This document shows, in pieces, positions 22,601 through 34,796 of a stretch of DNA of 64,000 nt. The notes beneath the pieces are model-generated. The model worked only from the letters and a program-made list of their open reading frames with translations, searched no databases and was not told the DNA's origin. Both the position numbers and the translations under genes were made by a program. Each line of letters starts with the position of its first letter. Positions within the stretch are counted from its first letter, which is position 1. Source of the DNA: Cryptomeria japonica (Eukaryota; Streptophyta; Pinopsida; Cupressales; Cupressaceae); contig NC_081414.1 of NCBI RefSeq assembly GCF_030272615.1, forward strand, positions 338,252,502 to 338,316,501, written 5' to 3'.

Positions 22601-22973
22601 GTTCCAAAAAATCATGAATTGTGTGTATTACAGGAACGTTATATGCATGTTATTGATTGTTGGTTTTCATATAACAAGAAGGTAGGTATTACAAAAATAT
22701 GGATCTCCCCATGAACCATCTATCATTAGGAGGTAGTAATCTCACAAAGAGTGGGCTACAATTGCAGGCAAATTTGATAAAGGAAGCCAAACAGTATCAT
22801 CTAATTCACTCGATCTTCTATAATAAGTAGTGAGCAAGAAAATATAAACACCAAAATGATACCCAATTTTGGAACTAGTGTAAACGTGTGCGTAAACACA
22901 AAGATTTATTTTTGATCTACCCACTTGCCCAACAAATGCATAAAATTGCTTGTTTTAATGTTTTTCCCTTATG
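22601..22973. other. No gene seen
   Basis: AT-rich sequence between two tandem-repeat regions, with no supported feature. Confidence 0.4.
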
Positions 22974-24560
22974 GGTTTTTATTGCAAGTTCATAGTGGAG
23001 AGTATTCAAGCAAATAAGAGCAAACCATTGAGTTCTAATTTTCACATACCTTTCACAGATCCATAGGCACCTAACCCTAGCCCACACTATTGTTGCCACT
23101 CATATAATACATGTTTTGCCATCCTCTTGAAACCTTCTACAACATATAAAAGCTAAGTTCTTTCTGTTAGGTCCCGGAGGCAACTAAGAGGTGGGGGGGT
23201 GAATCAGTTGTCTAATAAATTTAAACCAAAAACAACTTAACCAATTTACTGCTTAATACTGATGAACTAGTCTGTTATACCGATGGACAGATTTAATAGG
23301 TAATTGCAATACCAGTAAATATTAATGCATGAAAAAAAAGGACAAATTCATCCACAACACATAACACCAATATTTGTACGTGGAAACCCTATAAGGGGAA
23401 AAACCACAATGGGAAACTTTACCCACAATCAAATGATACTACTGCAGATAGTAAGTGTACATAAATGGGGTCTACACATGCAGAAAGGCCAAGCGCCTAG
23501 AGCTCACTGCTCAAACACAAATGGGAGTCACACTGACTACAATTGGATGGTTAAATCCAATAAGAATATACTGCTCAAAATAGCATCTTAATATGTTGGA
23601 TTCAATGCCGGTGTAGTTCTGATATGATTTCACAAAAACCTAGCTTCACCTTCAAATGATGTATGCGTGTATAGCTCTGCTTAATCTCACATATACCTTC
23701 ACACAAATCATTTTCACATTCCACATCTGATCTTACAAATAAGACCTTACATTTATACCATAACCTAAGACCAATTTTAGTAGGTCGGCTCTACAAGATA
23801 TTACAATAAAATCATTTTACAAACAATACAATATCTGATGTAATAACTGATTCAACATGTCAGCTTAATGCATTTACAACAATAATTAATCATCTCCATA
23901 GCGTGTCATGCTGATCTGGAAAAGACAAACTTATCGGTGCATAACCTGAACCTATTTGCCGATAATAGAAAATTTGCAAATATGAATATGCTAATAAACA
24001 ATTCTCCAAGATAAGATGTCCAACCAATGTCTTCGACATTACCAAGTGTTTTCCATGTCGTTCCAAGTGCCAGTGACCATTATATCCTGTCGGTGTACCA
24101 TATACTGGTGACTGTGCAAAAGTCACTTGCTTGCTGGTGAATGTTGCTGGATCTCCAAAGTGCTAGAGTTTTAGTAGGTGTTGACATCAATGACAAAACC
24201 ATACCAAAATACCAACACTTTCATTTTTGTTGGACTTTAGAAATGAAAACATCAAAGGAAAAAAATCATCTCAACAGATCTGATTTTAACGTACCCACCA
24301 AGTTCCATAGGCACCAAACCCTCGCTCGCCTTGCTGTCGTTGCTCGTATAATGTGCATTTAGCCTTCTTCTTCAAACCCTCTACAACATATGAAATCTAA
24401 TTTCATTCTTTTTTTGCTAGACTTTGGAAACGAAAATGGCAAAGGAAAATAGTGTGAACAGATCTTTTAACACACCTAGCAATTTTCATAGGCACCAAAC
24501 CCTTGCCCACGTTGCTACTGTCGGTCCTATAATGTGTGTTTTACCTTCCTAGATACCTCC
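22974..24560 (+). repeat. Tandem repeat, ~185-bp period, three units, split by a solo LTR
   Basis: The phrase CATAGGCACC(T/A)AACCCT recurs at about 23061, 24305 and 24491, each followed by TTGTTGC/CTCGTATAATGTG-like text. Removing the solo LTR and one target duplication restores spacing of about 186 and 186 bases. The first unit is the most diverged. Confidence 0.6.
23165..24217 (-). mobile_element. Solo LTR, copia-type, 1,053 bp
   Basis: On the plus strand it runs TGTTAGGTCCCGG...ATACCAACA, i.e. TGTTGG...CTAACA in the opposite direction. A perfect 5-bp target duplication, CTTTC, flanks it (23160-23164 and 24218-24222). Its reverse complement matches the interrupted LTR at 48087-57236, including the GAGCTCTAGGC...TTGGCC block and the GTGGTTTTTCCCC block. 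It has no internal region, so it probably arose by recombination between the LTRs of a full element. Confidence 0.9.
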
Positions 24561-24974
24561 TCAGTTCTTGTTTTTCTATTTCTTTCCTTCCAAGTTAATA
24601 TTTTCATATTATTGACCATAACATATGAGTGGATAAACTTAAAATGCGCAGTTATTGACCTAACTAAGTTATTGACACCCAACCCTTCGTGTTATCGTAC
24701 AATAATAGCAGTGGGAGATAGTTGTCTCCCACTACTTTCCTACCCACCCAATTAGGCCTTATGCAGTTTGTGACTTGGTGGTTTGCAAAGGACTAATTGC
24801 ATTTTATATGTACCCCACAATCCGATGATATGACATGCAGTCTGGACGTCCTTTCACACAAGTCCATGTCGTCAGAGCCCTAGCCTACGCGATGTCCTGC
24901 CCTGTCCACCTCATCATTTCCTGTGTGTGGGACTACCTCCAACTAGAAATAGGTATGCATGTATGTTATGTATG
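24561..24974. other. No gene seen
   Basis: Mixed low-complexity sequence without coding or repeat support. Confidence 0.4.
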
Positions 24975-25800
24975 CCTTCATGATGTAGGAGCATCCCCAG
25001 TCTCTGAGCAATCTTGCATCAACCAAAAATATTTCCTTTTAGTTTAGTTCTTATTTAGTTCAGTGTGCAGTTTTCTATGTTCTTACTGGTTGGTACTGGT
25101 AGTTGCTTGATTTTCATTGTAGATCCTATTTTTGGTTTCTAGGCTGGTTCATGTGTTTAATTCCATATTTTTAGTTCATTTGGATTCTTTTCCAGTTAGT
25201 TACTGCTCCCAGTTGATTGTTTCTGGGTTTCAGGATAGTTCTTGTGCTTACTGGTTAACTTTCCTTCATTTCCAAAGTTGTTCTTCGTGTGTAGATCTAT
25301 TCTGGGTCTTGTCTAATGTTCTTTGGCATTTGGCCGACCTTCCTGCCAAACCGCACTTCTTGGTTGTTATTTTCTAGAAATATTTCTTTAATTCTTAGGG
25401 CTGACCTAGTTACATGTTTCATTTTCCTGCATTGGTAATTATAATCTTTTGTGGCTAGCTTGGATATGTTCCGATGGGTATAAATATGGCATTATGTAAT
25501 CATTTGTAGGGGCATAGGAATTAGAATTGAGAATAAGGATTTAGATTCACATTTAGTGATCTGGTTGATTCTTAGAGTCTCGATTGGATTGTATCTGGCT
25601 GGTAGCCTGCATGTAACCGATTAACTACCAGATGTTCGATGATGATTGTATGAAGATAACCGGTTGGTTGTCAAAAGTTTTAAGGCAATAATATGATTTG
25701 TTTCTGTAATCTTGCTATGTTTTCTTGTTGCTTTCGTTGTGTTACTCTTGTTGCATAAGCCGGTTGATTCTCTTTGAAGGTTTTACCGGTTATGGTTGCA
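24975..25800 (+). repeat. LTR-like repeat, copy A
   Basis: It resembles 31209-31930 in the same orientation: GGAGCATCC...ATCTTGCATCAACC, a CATTTGGCCGACC-like block, a TATAAAT-like block, and TTGCTTTCGTTGTGTTACTC near the end. It is strongly diverged. Neither primer site nor target duplication was found. The two copies may be LTRs of one old element or two independent insertions. Confidence 0.45.
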
Positions 25801-27179
25801 TCACTTCGGTATGGCACTAACGTTTTGGAGCCAAAATAGCTGCGTCCAAAAGAAAGGCATGTCCTGATTTTGATGCTTTGGTTTTGATAAGAAAATACTT
25901 TCTTGACTGACTTATCATGTTATTCAAATATGAATGTGAAATTCTATCAGCACTGTCACTTGAGACTTACTTTATTTTTCTTTATTCAAAGCATTCACTT
26001 TTCATTCAAACTTCATCTCTCAGGACATTTTTGGAATAAAAGAAAGAACATTAACTAAATCCCAAAAATTATTTGACAAATAACATTAAAATGATAGTTT
26101 CTTTTTACTAGTCCTAATGACTAATGAGTCTATAATTTTCAAAGCTTGCGAATGAATATAAATTTATTATTTCATGAAAATTCAAAGGGTTTATGGCATT
26201 GAATCAACTTGTTTTATGTACTTTTTTTCTTCAATCGTGGTTGTTCAGACTGTGTTGTTTGAATCGACTTGTTTTGTGTATTTTTTTCTTGAATCATGGT
26301 TGTTTAAATTGTGTTGTAAACACAAATGTTTAATCGGTCGTGTAGATAAAAAGTCGTAGAGGTTGTTGCAATTTTATATGTGAAGATACAAAGTAAAACT
26401 TTTATGGGATACGATTATTCGTACGAAAACAAAAAATTGCATATCACGATAGATTTTTCACATAATTGATCTTCATAATTAACCCCCTAATTACTTTAAA
26501 AACACAAAAAATTGGCAAAAAAATAATCGTGTTATGCAGATTTGTGTTTTTACGATGTACCATTTTATGCGGAGAATAGAAAAAGCTAGTTTTATGGGAG
26601 TAGGGTTCAAAATAAGTGCAAAGAATAGTCAAAGTTTTAATTTGTTCTTGAGGCATTTTACTAAATGTAAGGATAGTCAGGATGGTGAGCATGAAGTCTA
26701 TGTTATACCTTTTATGGAGTAGATTATTCAATTTGGGTTTTCTTCATAACAAATTTGGTGTCTTTGTGTCAAATATTTGATTGTTTATACTCACATTTTT
26801 ATATTTTCAGTATGTTGTTGGTTGATGAACATGTTAGGACTATATATTTTTATTTATGTATGGGTGTCAATAGTCAAGGATGGTTGTAGTAGTGAGTTGA
26901 CAAGAAATATGTGTATTGACGAGAACTTTTTTTGTATTGAATATAGAGTGAAAATGAATTACAACATCATACAAGTATCATAGTATCAAGATAACAGACC
27001 AAAAAAATGATATATGTCCAAACTTATGAACAAAGCCCTATGGTGAAAATGGGCCTATACAATGACTCGTACTATACTTGACCATTAACAGTGATTCATA
27101 CATTACTTGAGTATACATATACAAGTATTTCCAATGCTTTACTATGTACAAAAAAGGCCCATTATATGACTCAATAGAC
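25801..27179. other. No gene seen
   Basis: AT-rich sequence; reading frames around 26400-26980 on both strands are short, lack domains and overlap one another. Confidence 0.4.
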
Positions 27180-28020
27180 CATGTCCAAGCCTTAGTTATC
27201 AACCTAGGTGATCCACCCCAAGGGGCCTTCCATCTAGATGATACGTTTTTTTTCCAGTTCTCTCCTCCCAATGCTACTAGCTATTGAGCATGGTACTCCC
27301 TTTCTACATGCTTTCCCTCATTGATTTTGTTCATGAAGGCTACTAGTGCATTAACAAATGGGGATCTTTCTACCTTAGACCTAGACCAAGTGTAAGCATG
27401 AGAGAATTATGACAGAAAAACACTGGTTGTGCCATCTTCTATGAACCACTCAAAATTTTTCTTAGAGAGCCTCATGACAATTGTAACCTGCAATTCAACA
27501 TTGTAAAAAATGAGTCTTTTTAAAGACTCGGTAAGAAACCTGCCCTTTCCTTAAAATTTCTCCCCATTCTTAAGTGACCAAATAACCCAAAGTATTCCAC
27601 ATGATAAAAGAGCCCAAAATAAATTACTGTCTTTTTTAATACCATTAATGTATCTACACATAACATCATAGTAAGACAACTTATCAAAAAATTTAATACC
27701 AAAAAGATTCTGAATTTTCTTAGCTACAACACATTCAAAGAAAATATGTTTAATGGATTAAGAAATTCTGCAAACACTACAAATATCATTATCCTGTTGC
27801 ATATTCTTAATAGGTAATATGTGAACAATGTATAACCACTTAAACCCTTTTTTCTTGGGTATGATAACGCTGTCCCACAACATGGTAAACACTTTTGCTA
27901 GCCATTACTGCTATATTACAGAATCCAAACAGAGTTAACATGAGTAATCAGGTCAGTATTAGAACAGAGAGCATTGTAGACAACTTTAGCCTTGATTTTC
28001 ATTATTAGGGTGCCATCCAC
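27180..28020 (-). pseudogene. LINE (non-LTR) ORF2 C-terminal relic with zf-RVT domain
   Basis: In one frame I read FKWLYIVHILPIKNM, then CSVCRIS, a stop, SIKHIFFECVVAKKI: the C-x2-C...H-x4-C pattern of the zinc-binding domain after LINE reverse transcriptases. FWALLSCGILWVIWSLKNGE and GRFLTESLKRLIFYNVELQV follow, typical of the same C-terminal end. Stops (near 27730, 27550, 27420 and 27280) and a frameshift near 27930 show decay. The RT core itself is absent, a usual 5'-truncated LINE pattern, although truncation cannot be proven here. Confidence 0.7.
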
Positions 28021-31000
28021 CCATGTGAATGAATGTGAACATGTCTTCCACAACCGAACAATGCTTGGGCAGGTGCACACTACTACAGGCTTCTCATAGC
28101 ACAGAGTAGGTCCTCCAGTTAGAGGGAGGAATTGATGAGCACTTGAGACATACTATTATTATTATATAGATCAAATGATATGATAGCTTAATCATATCTT
28201 CAAATCGAAGTTATTAATGTGGTATGTCATTCACTAGGTCTAGTGGAAGTGAGAATCTTACTCATAAATGGGGAGATTAGTATGAGAGAGACAACAAGAG
28301 CTAGCAAAGAAATAACAATAGAGGAAGAACACACATAGCTCTATTTTAAGTGGTTGGTGGACGATGTTTCCCATATTTTTGGTTCAATTGCAACGAAAAT
28401 TCTAGTTGTGATTTATTGTTAATTTATAAACTTTTAACTTAAGGGATCCAAAACATGGTCAATAGGAACCATTTGGGCACCATAGATTTCAACCAATCTT
28501 GATTATGCTTTTGTATATAGTTTTAGATCACTCACTAATTAATTTTAATATCTTAGAACAACATTAGATTACTATGCTATTTATTATAGTTTGGTCCCTA
28601 TCATTGAGATATTATTGAGGCAACTTTTAATGCTAGTCCAAATATTTTTATTTTTTAGATTTATGTTTCAATCGCTCATATTTTTATATTAATTAATGGG
28701 AAAAAATAATACAATTTCCAATAAAATTATAGGAAACTAAAAGAAAAGGGTGGTGTTATCATAATAAATTATAAGAAATTATTAGAATAGGATGACAGGA
28801 TTACCTTTGAAATTATAATTAATTAAGAGAAAAGGATGGTGTAATCACCAATAAAAAATATAGTGAATTTGGGGAAAATATATATAATCACCATTAAGCT
28901 ATAAGAATTTTAGAGGATATATGTATTATTGTCATGTAATGATAGGCATTTTACAGAATATATGTATTATTGCCATGAGATAATAGACGTTTTAGGGAAA
29001 ATGTTTATTATCAATGTTATATTATGTGCACTTCAAAGTAACTCCATTATATTATGTTATAATTATAGGTAATGTAGGAATATTGTGTTTAATTTCCCAT
29101 GCAAAAGTTATTACATTTTTGTGGGGTAGACCTAAGACAACAAAAAACTTAATATGATTATGCAATCATATTTAAGCAAATAATATCTAGTATTCAATTC
29201 ACCCATTTCTCATATTGTGAATTTATGATTCGTGATCCTTTGTATTGGTCTTTGATAAATCCATTTTGAGATATCAACTCTAATATTGAAGGGCACTTTC
29301 TCAAAAAATGGTAAATAGATAGAGACTACACCTCTACTTTTGTCTCCTATTACTAGTGAGTATAGAGACTTAATTGTAAATTTGAATCACATTTTGTATT
29401 GATTAGTGTATGGATAATCTCTATATTAGTAGTTATCATATGGAATTGCATATTTATTGTGCATTGATATTGATTTAAATGTTATCATAGGTGGATATAA
29501 CTGGAAAATTAAATAGGCATAAGTTTGCATCTAACAAGTACTTTATTTATTTATTTGTTAATGTTGTTCTTTTGATTTGTATTATTGTGCTTTTTATTGG
29601 TATAAGTACACTTCTACTTTTGAGTATTGGGAATTATTTTTCATCTAACCTTTTGTGGTCTTAGAAACTGACATAATTGGTGCACCTTGTCTATCGTTGT
29701 TGGAAGAAAAAAAGTTTCAGATTACTAACATCATTTGGTGCAAAACGCTTGTCAAGGGTTATTTTTATCACTAGAGTAGTTGCACACTTGATTTATTAAA
29801 TGGATAATTTAACTTGTGTGTCATGATTGTGTAGGCTATTTGGTGTGTATTCTCTCTTATTGCACTAAAAGATAATCTTGGAGATAAAAAATTATCTACT
29901 TTACTTCATTGTTGTGTTTAACCCAAGGTTGAGCAAGTATGTGTATGCTCATCCCCTTCACTTCATGTGATCTTGATGATAAAAAAAATTATTATCAAAC
30001 TTTCCCTTTAGGAGGCCTTGTTAGGTATTTCATCACCCCAAGGGATGATATCAACCATAATCTTTGGAGGGGTATATAAAGGGAGGGGAGAAAATGTGCA
30101 CCTCAAGAGTGAACCACTGTCGTGATGTGATCTTAGTTCATAAAATCATATAGTATACTTTTAATTAGAATTCTAAGCCCTTTGACCATGTTTTTAGCAT
30201 GATACAAGGCTTAGTATCAAGGTTGAAGATACTCAACATGTACGTCCTCAAGTAGAGATAAAAAATATTTAGGCATGGTGTTGAGGCCCTCCAAATAAAG
30301 GGAAAATGCGACCCCTTGTACCACTATATCCCTACCTATCAACTCTTGAAAGATAACTACTTTGCACTATCTTGAGGTATTTTATTACTAGGGATAACTA
30401 AGGAAATCCAACTTGAATAATCTTAGGGATGTTAATGTTTTTCATGTGTAATATCGTGTAAGACTAGTAAAATCCATTCAACCTTAATACCTTGAAAATT
30501 CACCAACCATTGTGTTTGTTGTTTGATCTCTCTTCAAATATAAGCTATCCAAAATTTATCCAATGCAAAACTACAATTTTAACACACAAAGCTATGGTTT
30601 TGACATGTAATTGATTTTATTTGACTAGCATAACTATGCTTTTGAGCTATCATTCTATGCATTTTTCTAGCATAGCAATGCTTTTGATCTACCATTATAT
30701 GAACATGCTTGGAAAAATTGTACTTCTAAGTTATTGTCGTACACTTTGAGTTATTATCTTGCACATCTAATTAGTACCTAGGAACTTTTGATCATTCCTT
30801 TAGATTTCAAACCATTGAAAAATCATATTTAAGACTTTTATCTAGGAGAATATAGAACGAACTTGAAACATCCTAGCTAATTCCATCACCTCCATCCATC
30901 ATAAAAACCTTGAGTCAAATCCAATCTCATATCCATCAATGTTTCATCTCATCTATTGGAAATTAGGACTATTATTCCTAATAAGACTTGAAACAAAAAA

Positions 31001-31208
31001 AAAAATTGTCTTCGTCAACCACCATCATACCCTTTATTATCTATTCACCTTGCATCCAAGGACCAAATTTTTTATATTGTAATTTATACATTTACCTTTT
31101 ATCTCTAGCTTGCTCATTTTCTTGAGAATTGTCTACTTTAAGTAGGGAGTTAAGTTAGTTTGTATCACTAGTGGATAAAATAGATTAGGAGCTTTGGTTA
31201 ATCTTGAG
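28021..31208. other. AT-rich region without genes; local degenerate repeats at 28690-29040
   Basis: No reading frame has support. Between 28690 and 29040 short units built on AATCACCAATAAAA, ATATATGTATTATTG and GATAATAG-like words repeat imperfectly at about 60-70 bases. A TATATAAAG sequence at about 30072 sits in a purine-rich setting but has no gene behind it. Confidence 0.4.
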
Positions 31209-31930
31209 TTGTGATGCAAGAGCATCCTCGGTTCTTGGGAATCTTGCATCAACCAAAAACATTTCCTTTTTTGGCTTGTTTTCTATTTTGCGGTTTCAAC
31301 GTTTCTTTCTATATTTCTTACATTGGCTCACTGGATCTTGCGGAGCTAGATTTTGCTTGAGGACATGATCATCTTCCTTACTCCTAAACCGCGAAGCATT
31401 TGGATCATTTTCTGACAAGTTATCGATTCTGGATTCTGAGATAGTTTTCAGGATTTGACACCAGAACCACCTTGCAGAGCCTAGTTTGGTGATTCCAATG
31501 TTCCTTGGCATGTGGCCAACCTTTCCTTTGATCCACACTTCACCCTTTGGATTTTCTAGAGGAATCTCTTTGGCGGAGGCCGACCTATTGATTTTACACG
31601 TTTGATCTTAGTCTTCAGCATTTGATCCCTTTTGGTCGACTGGAACCTCTTGGATCATATAAATCATTGTAATTGAGCATTAGAAGTCAGATTTTGATAG
31701 AACGTAGAAGATAGATCTTAGGATTTAGAGGTTTGGAGTTGACCAATTCTATCATTGAGGGTATATGTGGTAGGCCAATGAGCCGAATCTTGTAACCCGA
31801 ATGTTATCGGTTATCTGTAATCAGTTTTCATGATCTAATTCATTTAGTTCTGCATTGCCTCCATCATATCCTCTTGTTTCTGTTGTGTTTACTCTTTCTG
31901 CCCAGTCTAGATTGATCTCTTTAAGGTCCC
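31209..31930 (+). repeat. LTR-like repeat, copy B
   Basis: Related to 24975-25800. It opens with a perfect 9-base inverted repeat, GATGCAAGA...TCTTGCATC, around GCATCCTCGGTTC. Its end grades into the first readable codons of the gag relic that follows, so the right edge is uncertain. Confidence 0.45.
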
Positions 31931-33330
31931 TCATTTTAAATCCACATAATTATGCATCATGGAAAATTAAAGTATGGAGTAATTTAATGGAAAAGGGACT
32001 CATTCATTATGTAAATGGAACAATAACAACACCACCTGATCCTAAGGCTAATCCTAATGCTCAAGTTGAATGGCTCGCTAAAAATTCTATGACACTTGGA
32101 ACTTTGAAAAAGTATGTATTAGATGACCTCATTTTCACATTGAGAAATGTACTAAAGTTAAAGAGGCTTGGGATATTTATGAGAAATTATATGGTCAAGT
32201 TGATGAGATTAGGGGCTACAAGCTTGACGATGAACTCACAACATTGGATCCCAAGGATTTTGATACAATCCAATATTATGTCACGAAAGAAAATGAGGTA
32301 AGAGCAAAGCTTAATGATTATGGGATTGACAAGAAGGATGTTCAATTGTTTTACAACTTGTTGGACAAGCTTCCATTAGAGTATGCAACCTTTGTTTCTA
32401 TCTTTCACACCCATCGATTGGCTCAAGGTGCCTCATACACTCCACCATCATTTGATGCATTCATAGAGATGTTAATACTTGAGCAATCTAAGTTGACCAA
32501 GATGGGGACTCTCAAATCTTCAAAGTCGCAAGCTTTGGTTGCTAATAAAGGGAATCAAAACAATCAAAGAAAAGGCAAGAACCAAAAGCAATCTAAGTCA
32601 AAGCCACAACAAGATGGGTCACAATCACCCTCTCCACAACAAGGTGATTCTATATCCTCACCTAAGAGGAAATCATATAAGGAGAATATTTTTTGTGAAT
32701 ATTGCAAGAAGTCAGGACATGATGAACATCATTGTTATAAGAAGGATATTGAAGAATTGAAATGTCTTCTTGAGAAGAATAAAATTAGTTTAACTTCTAG
32801 AATGTCTACTTCGGCTTCTTCTTCCAAAGAAAAGGATAAAGGGAAGGATCACTCTTTTTGGACAAATAAAGGACAAGATCTATGTGCTCATACAAGTCAT
32901 GATTCAAGGAGATGGATTCTTGATTCAGGAGCTTCTCACCATATGGCATCTTCATAGTCTATGTTCTCTTCATTTGAGCCTTGTAACATGCCACAAATTT
33001 TGATGGGAAATCATACATATATGAATGTGATTGGGAAATGATCTATTGACATTGGGGATAATTCCTTCGATGATGTGTTGTGTTATTCCATTTGACAAAC
33101 AATCATCTTTCCATCTATCATATCACACATGGGGCAACAAGGAAAACTGTGGATTTCACACTCGATTCAGTTATCATTAGAGACTTGGAGAGTAGAGTTA
33201 TCATTGCAACTGGGGTGGTTGATCATGCATCTTGGTTGTATTCATTTTCATATTTTGGCCCTATTGATGAGGTTGATTCTTCATATGTTGATCACACTTC
33301 TTGTGATGATTGAGATATCGAGGATAATTT
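31931..33330 (+). pseudogene. Copia gag and aspartic protease, frameshifted
   Basis: The start matches copia Gag: NPHNYASWKIKVWSNLMEKG, followed after a frameshift near 32120 by EAWDIYEKLYGQVDEIRGYK and LYNLLDKLPLEYATF-like text. A zinc knuckle, CEYCKKSGHDEHHC, is at about 32695-32736. The protease site RWILDSGASHHM is at about 32911-32946. TAG at 32955-32957 and a TGA at about 33041 fit CAG and CGA changes. After a shift near 33080 the frame gives LTNNHLSIYHITHG and DHASWLYSFSYFG, the end of the protease/pre-integrase region. Gag forms the particle; the protease matures it. Confidence 0.75.
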
Positions 33331-33929
33331 TAGGTACTTGAACTTGGGTTTTCTCACATGTGACCCTATTTTTGAGCCTTGCATTACATCTCCTCCTATT
33401 GATATCACATCACCTATTGCACTTGATGATGTAGATATTGCAACACTTTTTCCTTCTCGTGATTTAGTGCTACAACATATTCCTTGTCTTCCATCTTCAG
33501 TTCCTTGGGATGACTACTTGACAGACATTGCATGTTTGTTTATGGAATCCTACATTGCAGATTTGGGAGACATCATTGATGATGTTGATCCTCTTTGATG
33601 AAGATGATCCTTCTTCGATTGTTGTGAGGGAAAACTCTAACCCTCTTGTTCATTCTCTACATGATCAATCTTTTGAGGTTGACATGATTGTGGATTCTTA
33701 TGTACAACATTTGGAGGTCTATTTTTCCTTAGAGGAGACATGTGAGTCTTTGGATTATGTTCTACATTCATCTCCACTAGATATTGGATTGTCTTTTTCA
33801 GCAGTGTGGACCACTACACCTGATTTGGAGGGGGTAACTTTCAACATCTACATAGGGACACTTGTTCAGTTTTCAGAGACTCCATACATCTTGAGTTTTT
33901 TTTTGACATCTTCCCTTCGTGATTGGTGA
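33331..33929 (+). pseudogene. Acidic ORF of unknown function in the position of pol
   Basis: I do not recognise it. Two overlapping frames join near 33595 with a one-base shift. The text is rich in Asp, Ser, Pro and aliphatic residues: LDDVDIATLFPSRDLVLQHI, SVPWDDYLTDIACLFMESYI, DLGDIIDDVDPL, then DEDDPSSIVVRENSNPLVHS, MIVDSYVQHLEVYFSLEETC and SSPLDIGLSFSAVWTTTPDL. It contains no DDE, RT or RNase H motif. It directly follows the protease region and precedes a purine tract (33964-33979). Coherent codon structure over ~195 codons suggests it once was translated, probably as an extension of Gag-protease. Confidence 0.5.
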
Positions 33930-33963
33930 GATCTCATGGATACACCCTTGATTTTGTTACTTC

Positions 33964-33979
33964 CTAAGGGGAGGAAAGT
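33964..33979 (+). other. Internal polypurine tract
   Basis: AAGGGGAGGAAAG right after the acidic ORF, followed by a T-rich spacer. Two more G-rich tracts follow at about 34049-34058 and 34333-34341. Confidence 0.45.
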
Positions 33980-34341
33980 TGTTCGATGATCGTGGAGCAA
34001 CTTCTTCATTCAGTTTCGAGCTTCTACCATTGGTGTAGATTTTCCATTGAGGGGGGGCTACTTGGTCTCTCTTCTTCTCTCTTATGGGAGGGAATTTTTC
34101 CTCACATGGGGTTTTTTCCTTCTCATACTTCTTTGAGATTTCTTTTGTATAGTTTTCATCTCTCTTTTGGGGGAAAGTTTTTTCCCATTGGATTTTTCTC
34201 TCTTTCTCCCTTTGTGAGAGATTGCATTGGTTTGCGTGCATTTGAATTTGTACATGGGTACCTAACATGGCTTAGTAGCCAAGACCCATCTTGCATTGTT
34301 AGCTTGAGTCTACATTCCCCTAAGTTGCACTTAAGGGGGGG

Positions 34342-34796
34342 TGTTGGTGTAAATTATATCTCATAATTACACCTTAAGTTTATTTAGGGTAATGCATTTC
34401 ATAGTATTTTTCATATGAGACACCTAGGGAAGTGTGCACATAGGGATGATGCATGTAGGAGAAATTCTACCTTTTGTGTTCTTATCTTGTTGTTACATTC
34501 CACCTTTTGTGGTCTTATCTTGTTGTTACATTCCACCTTTGGTGGCTGATCCACCTCTTGTAGAATATTTTATTATTTCTCCTACCTACCCTCACCTACC
34601 CTTGTTTCTCATTGAGCCACATGTCATGATTGTGTGCTCACATTCATATTTCCTTGCCTTTATAGGAAGGCTCTTCTACATTGTATGTAATGATATCTTG
34701 ATTAGAATACAATTTATTCTTATCAATCTATTTGTCTCTCTTATTGTGCTATTCATTTTTCTCTATATCTTGGCTATATTTGATAAATTCTTACAC
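34342..34796 (+). repeat. 3' LTR of the copia-type fragment
   Basis: Begins TGTTGGTGTAAATTAT straight after a G-rich tract (TTAAGGGGGGG ending at 34341), the classic purine-tract/LTR junction. Right end estimated at ATTCTTACA near 34796. No second copy is in the window, so the end is uncertain. Confidence 0.55.

Larger units (their letters stand above)
31931..34796 (+). mobile_element. Copia-type element fragment: gag, protease, acidic ORF, 3' LTR
   Basis: Gag and protease of copia type are followed by an acidic ORF, then polypurine tracts and an LTR beginning at 34342. Integrase, RT and RNase H are missing. No matching 5' LTR is found upstream: the sequence before 31931 is the unrelated repeat B. 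The left end is therefore truncated or fused. No target duplication could be identified. Confidence 0.65.

Noticed and set aside
30065-30085. TATA-containing promoter (TATATAAAG)
   Set aside because: No gene, LTR edge or transcript-like structure follows it.
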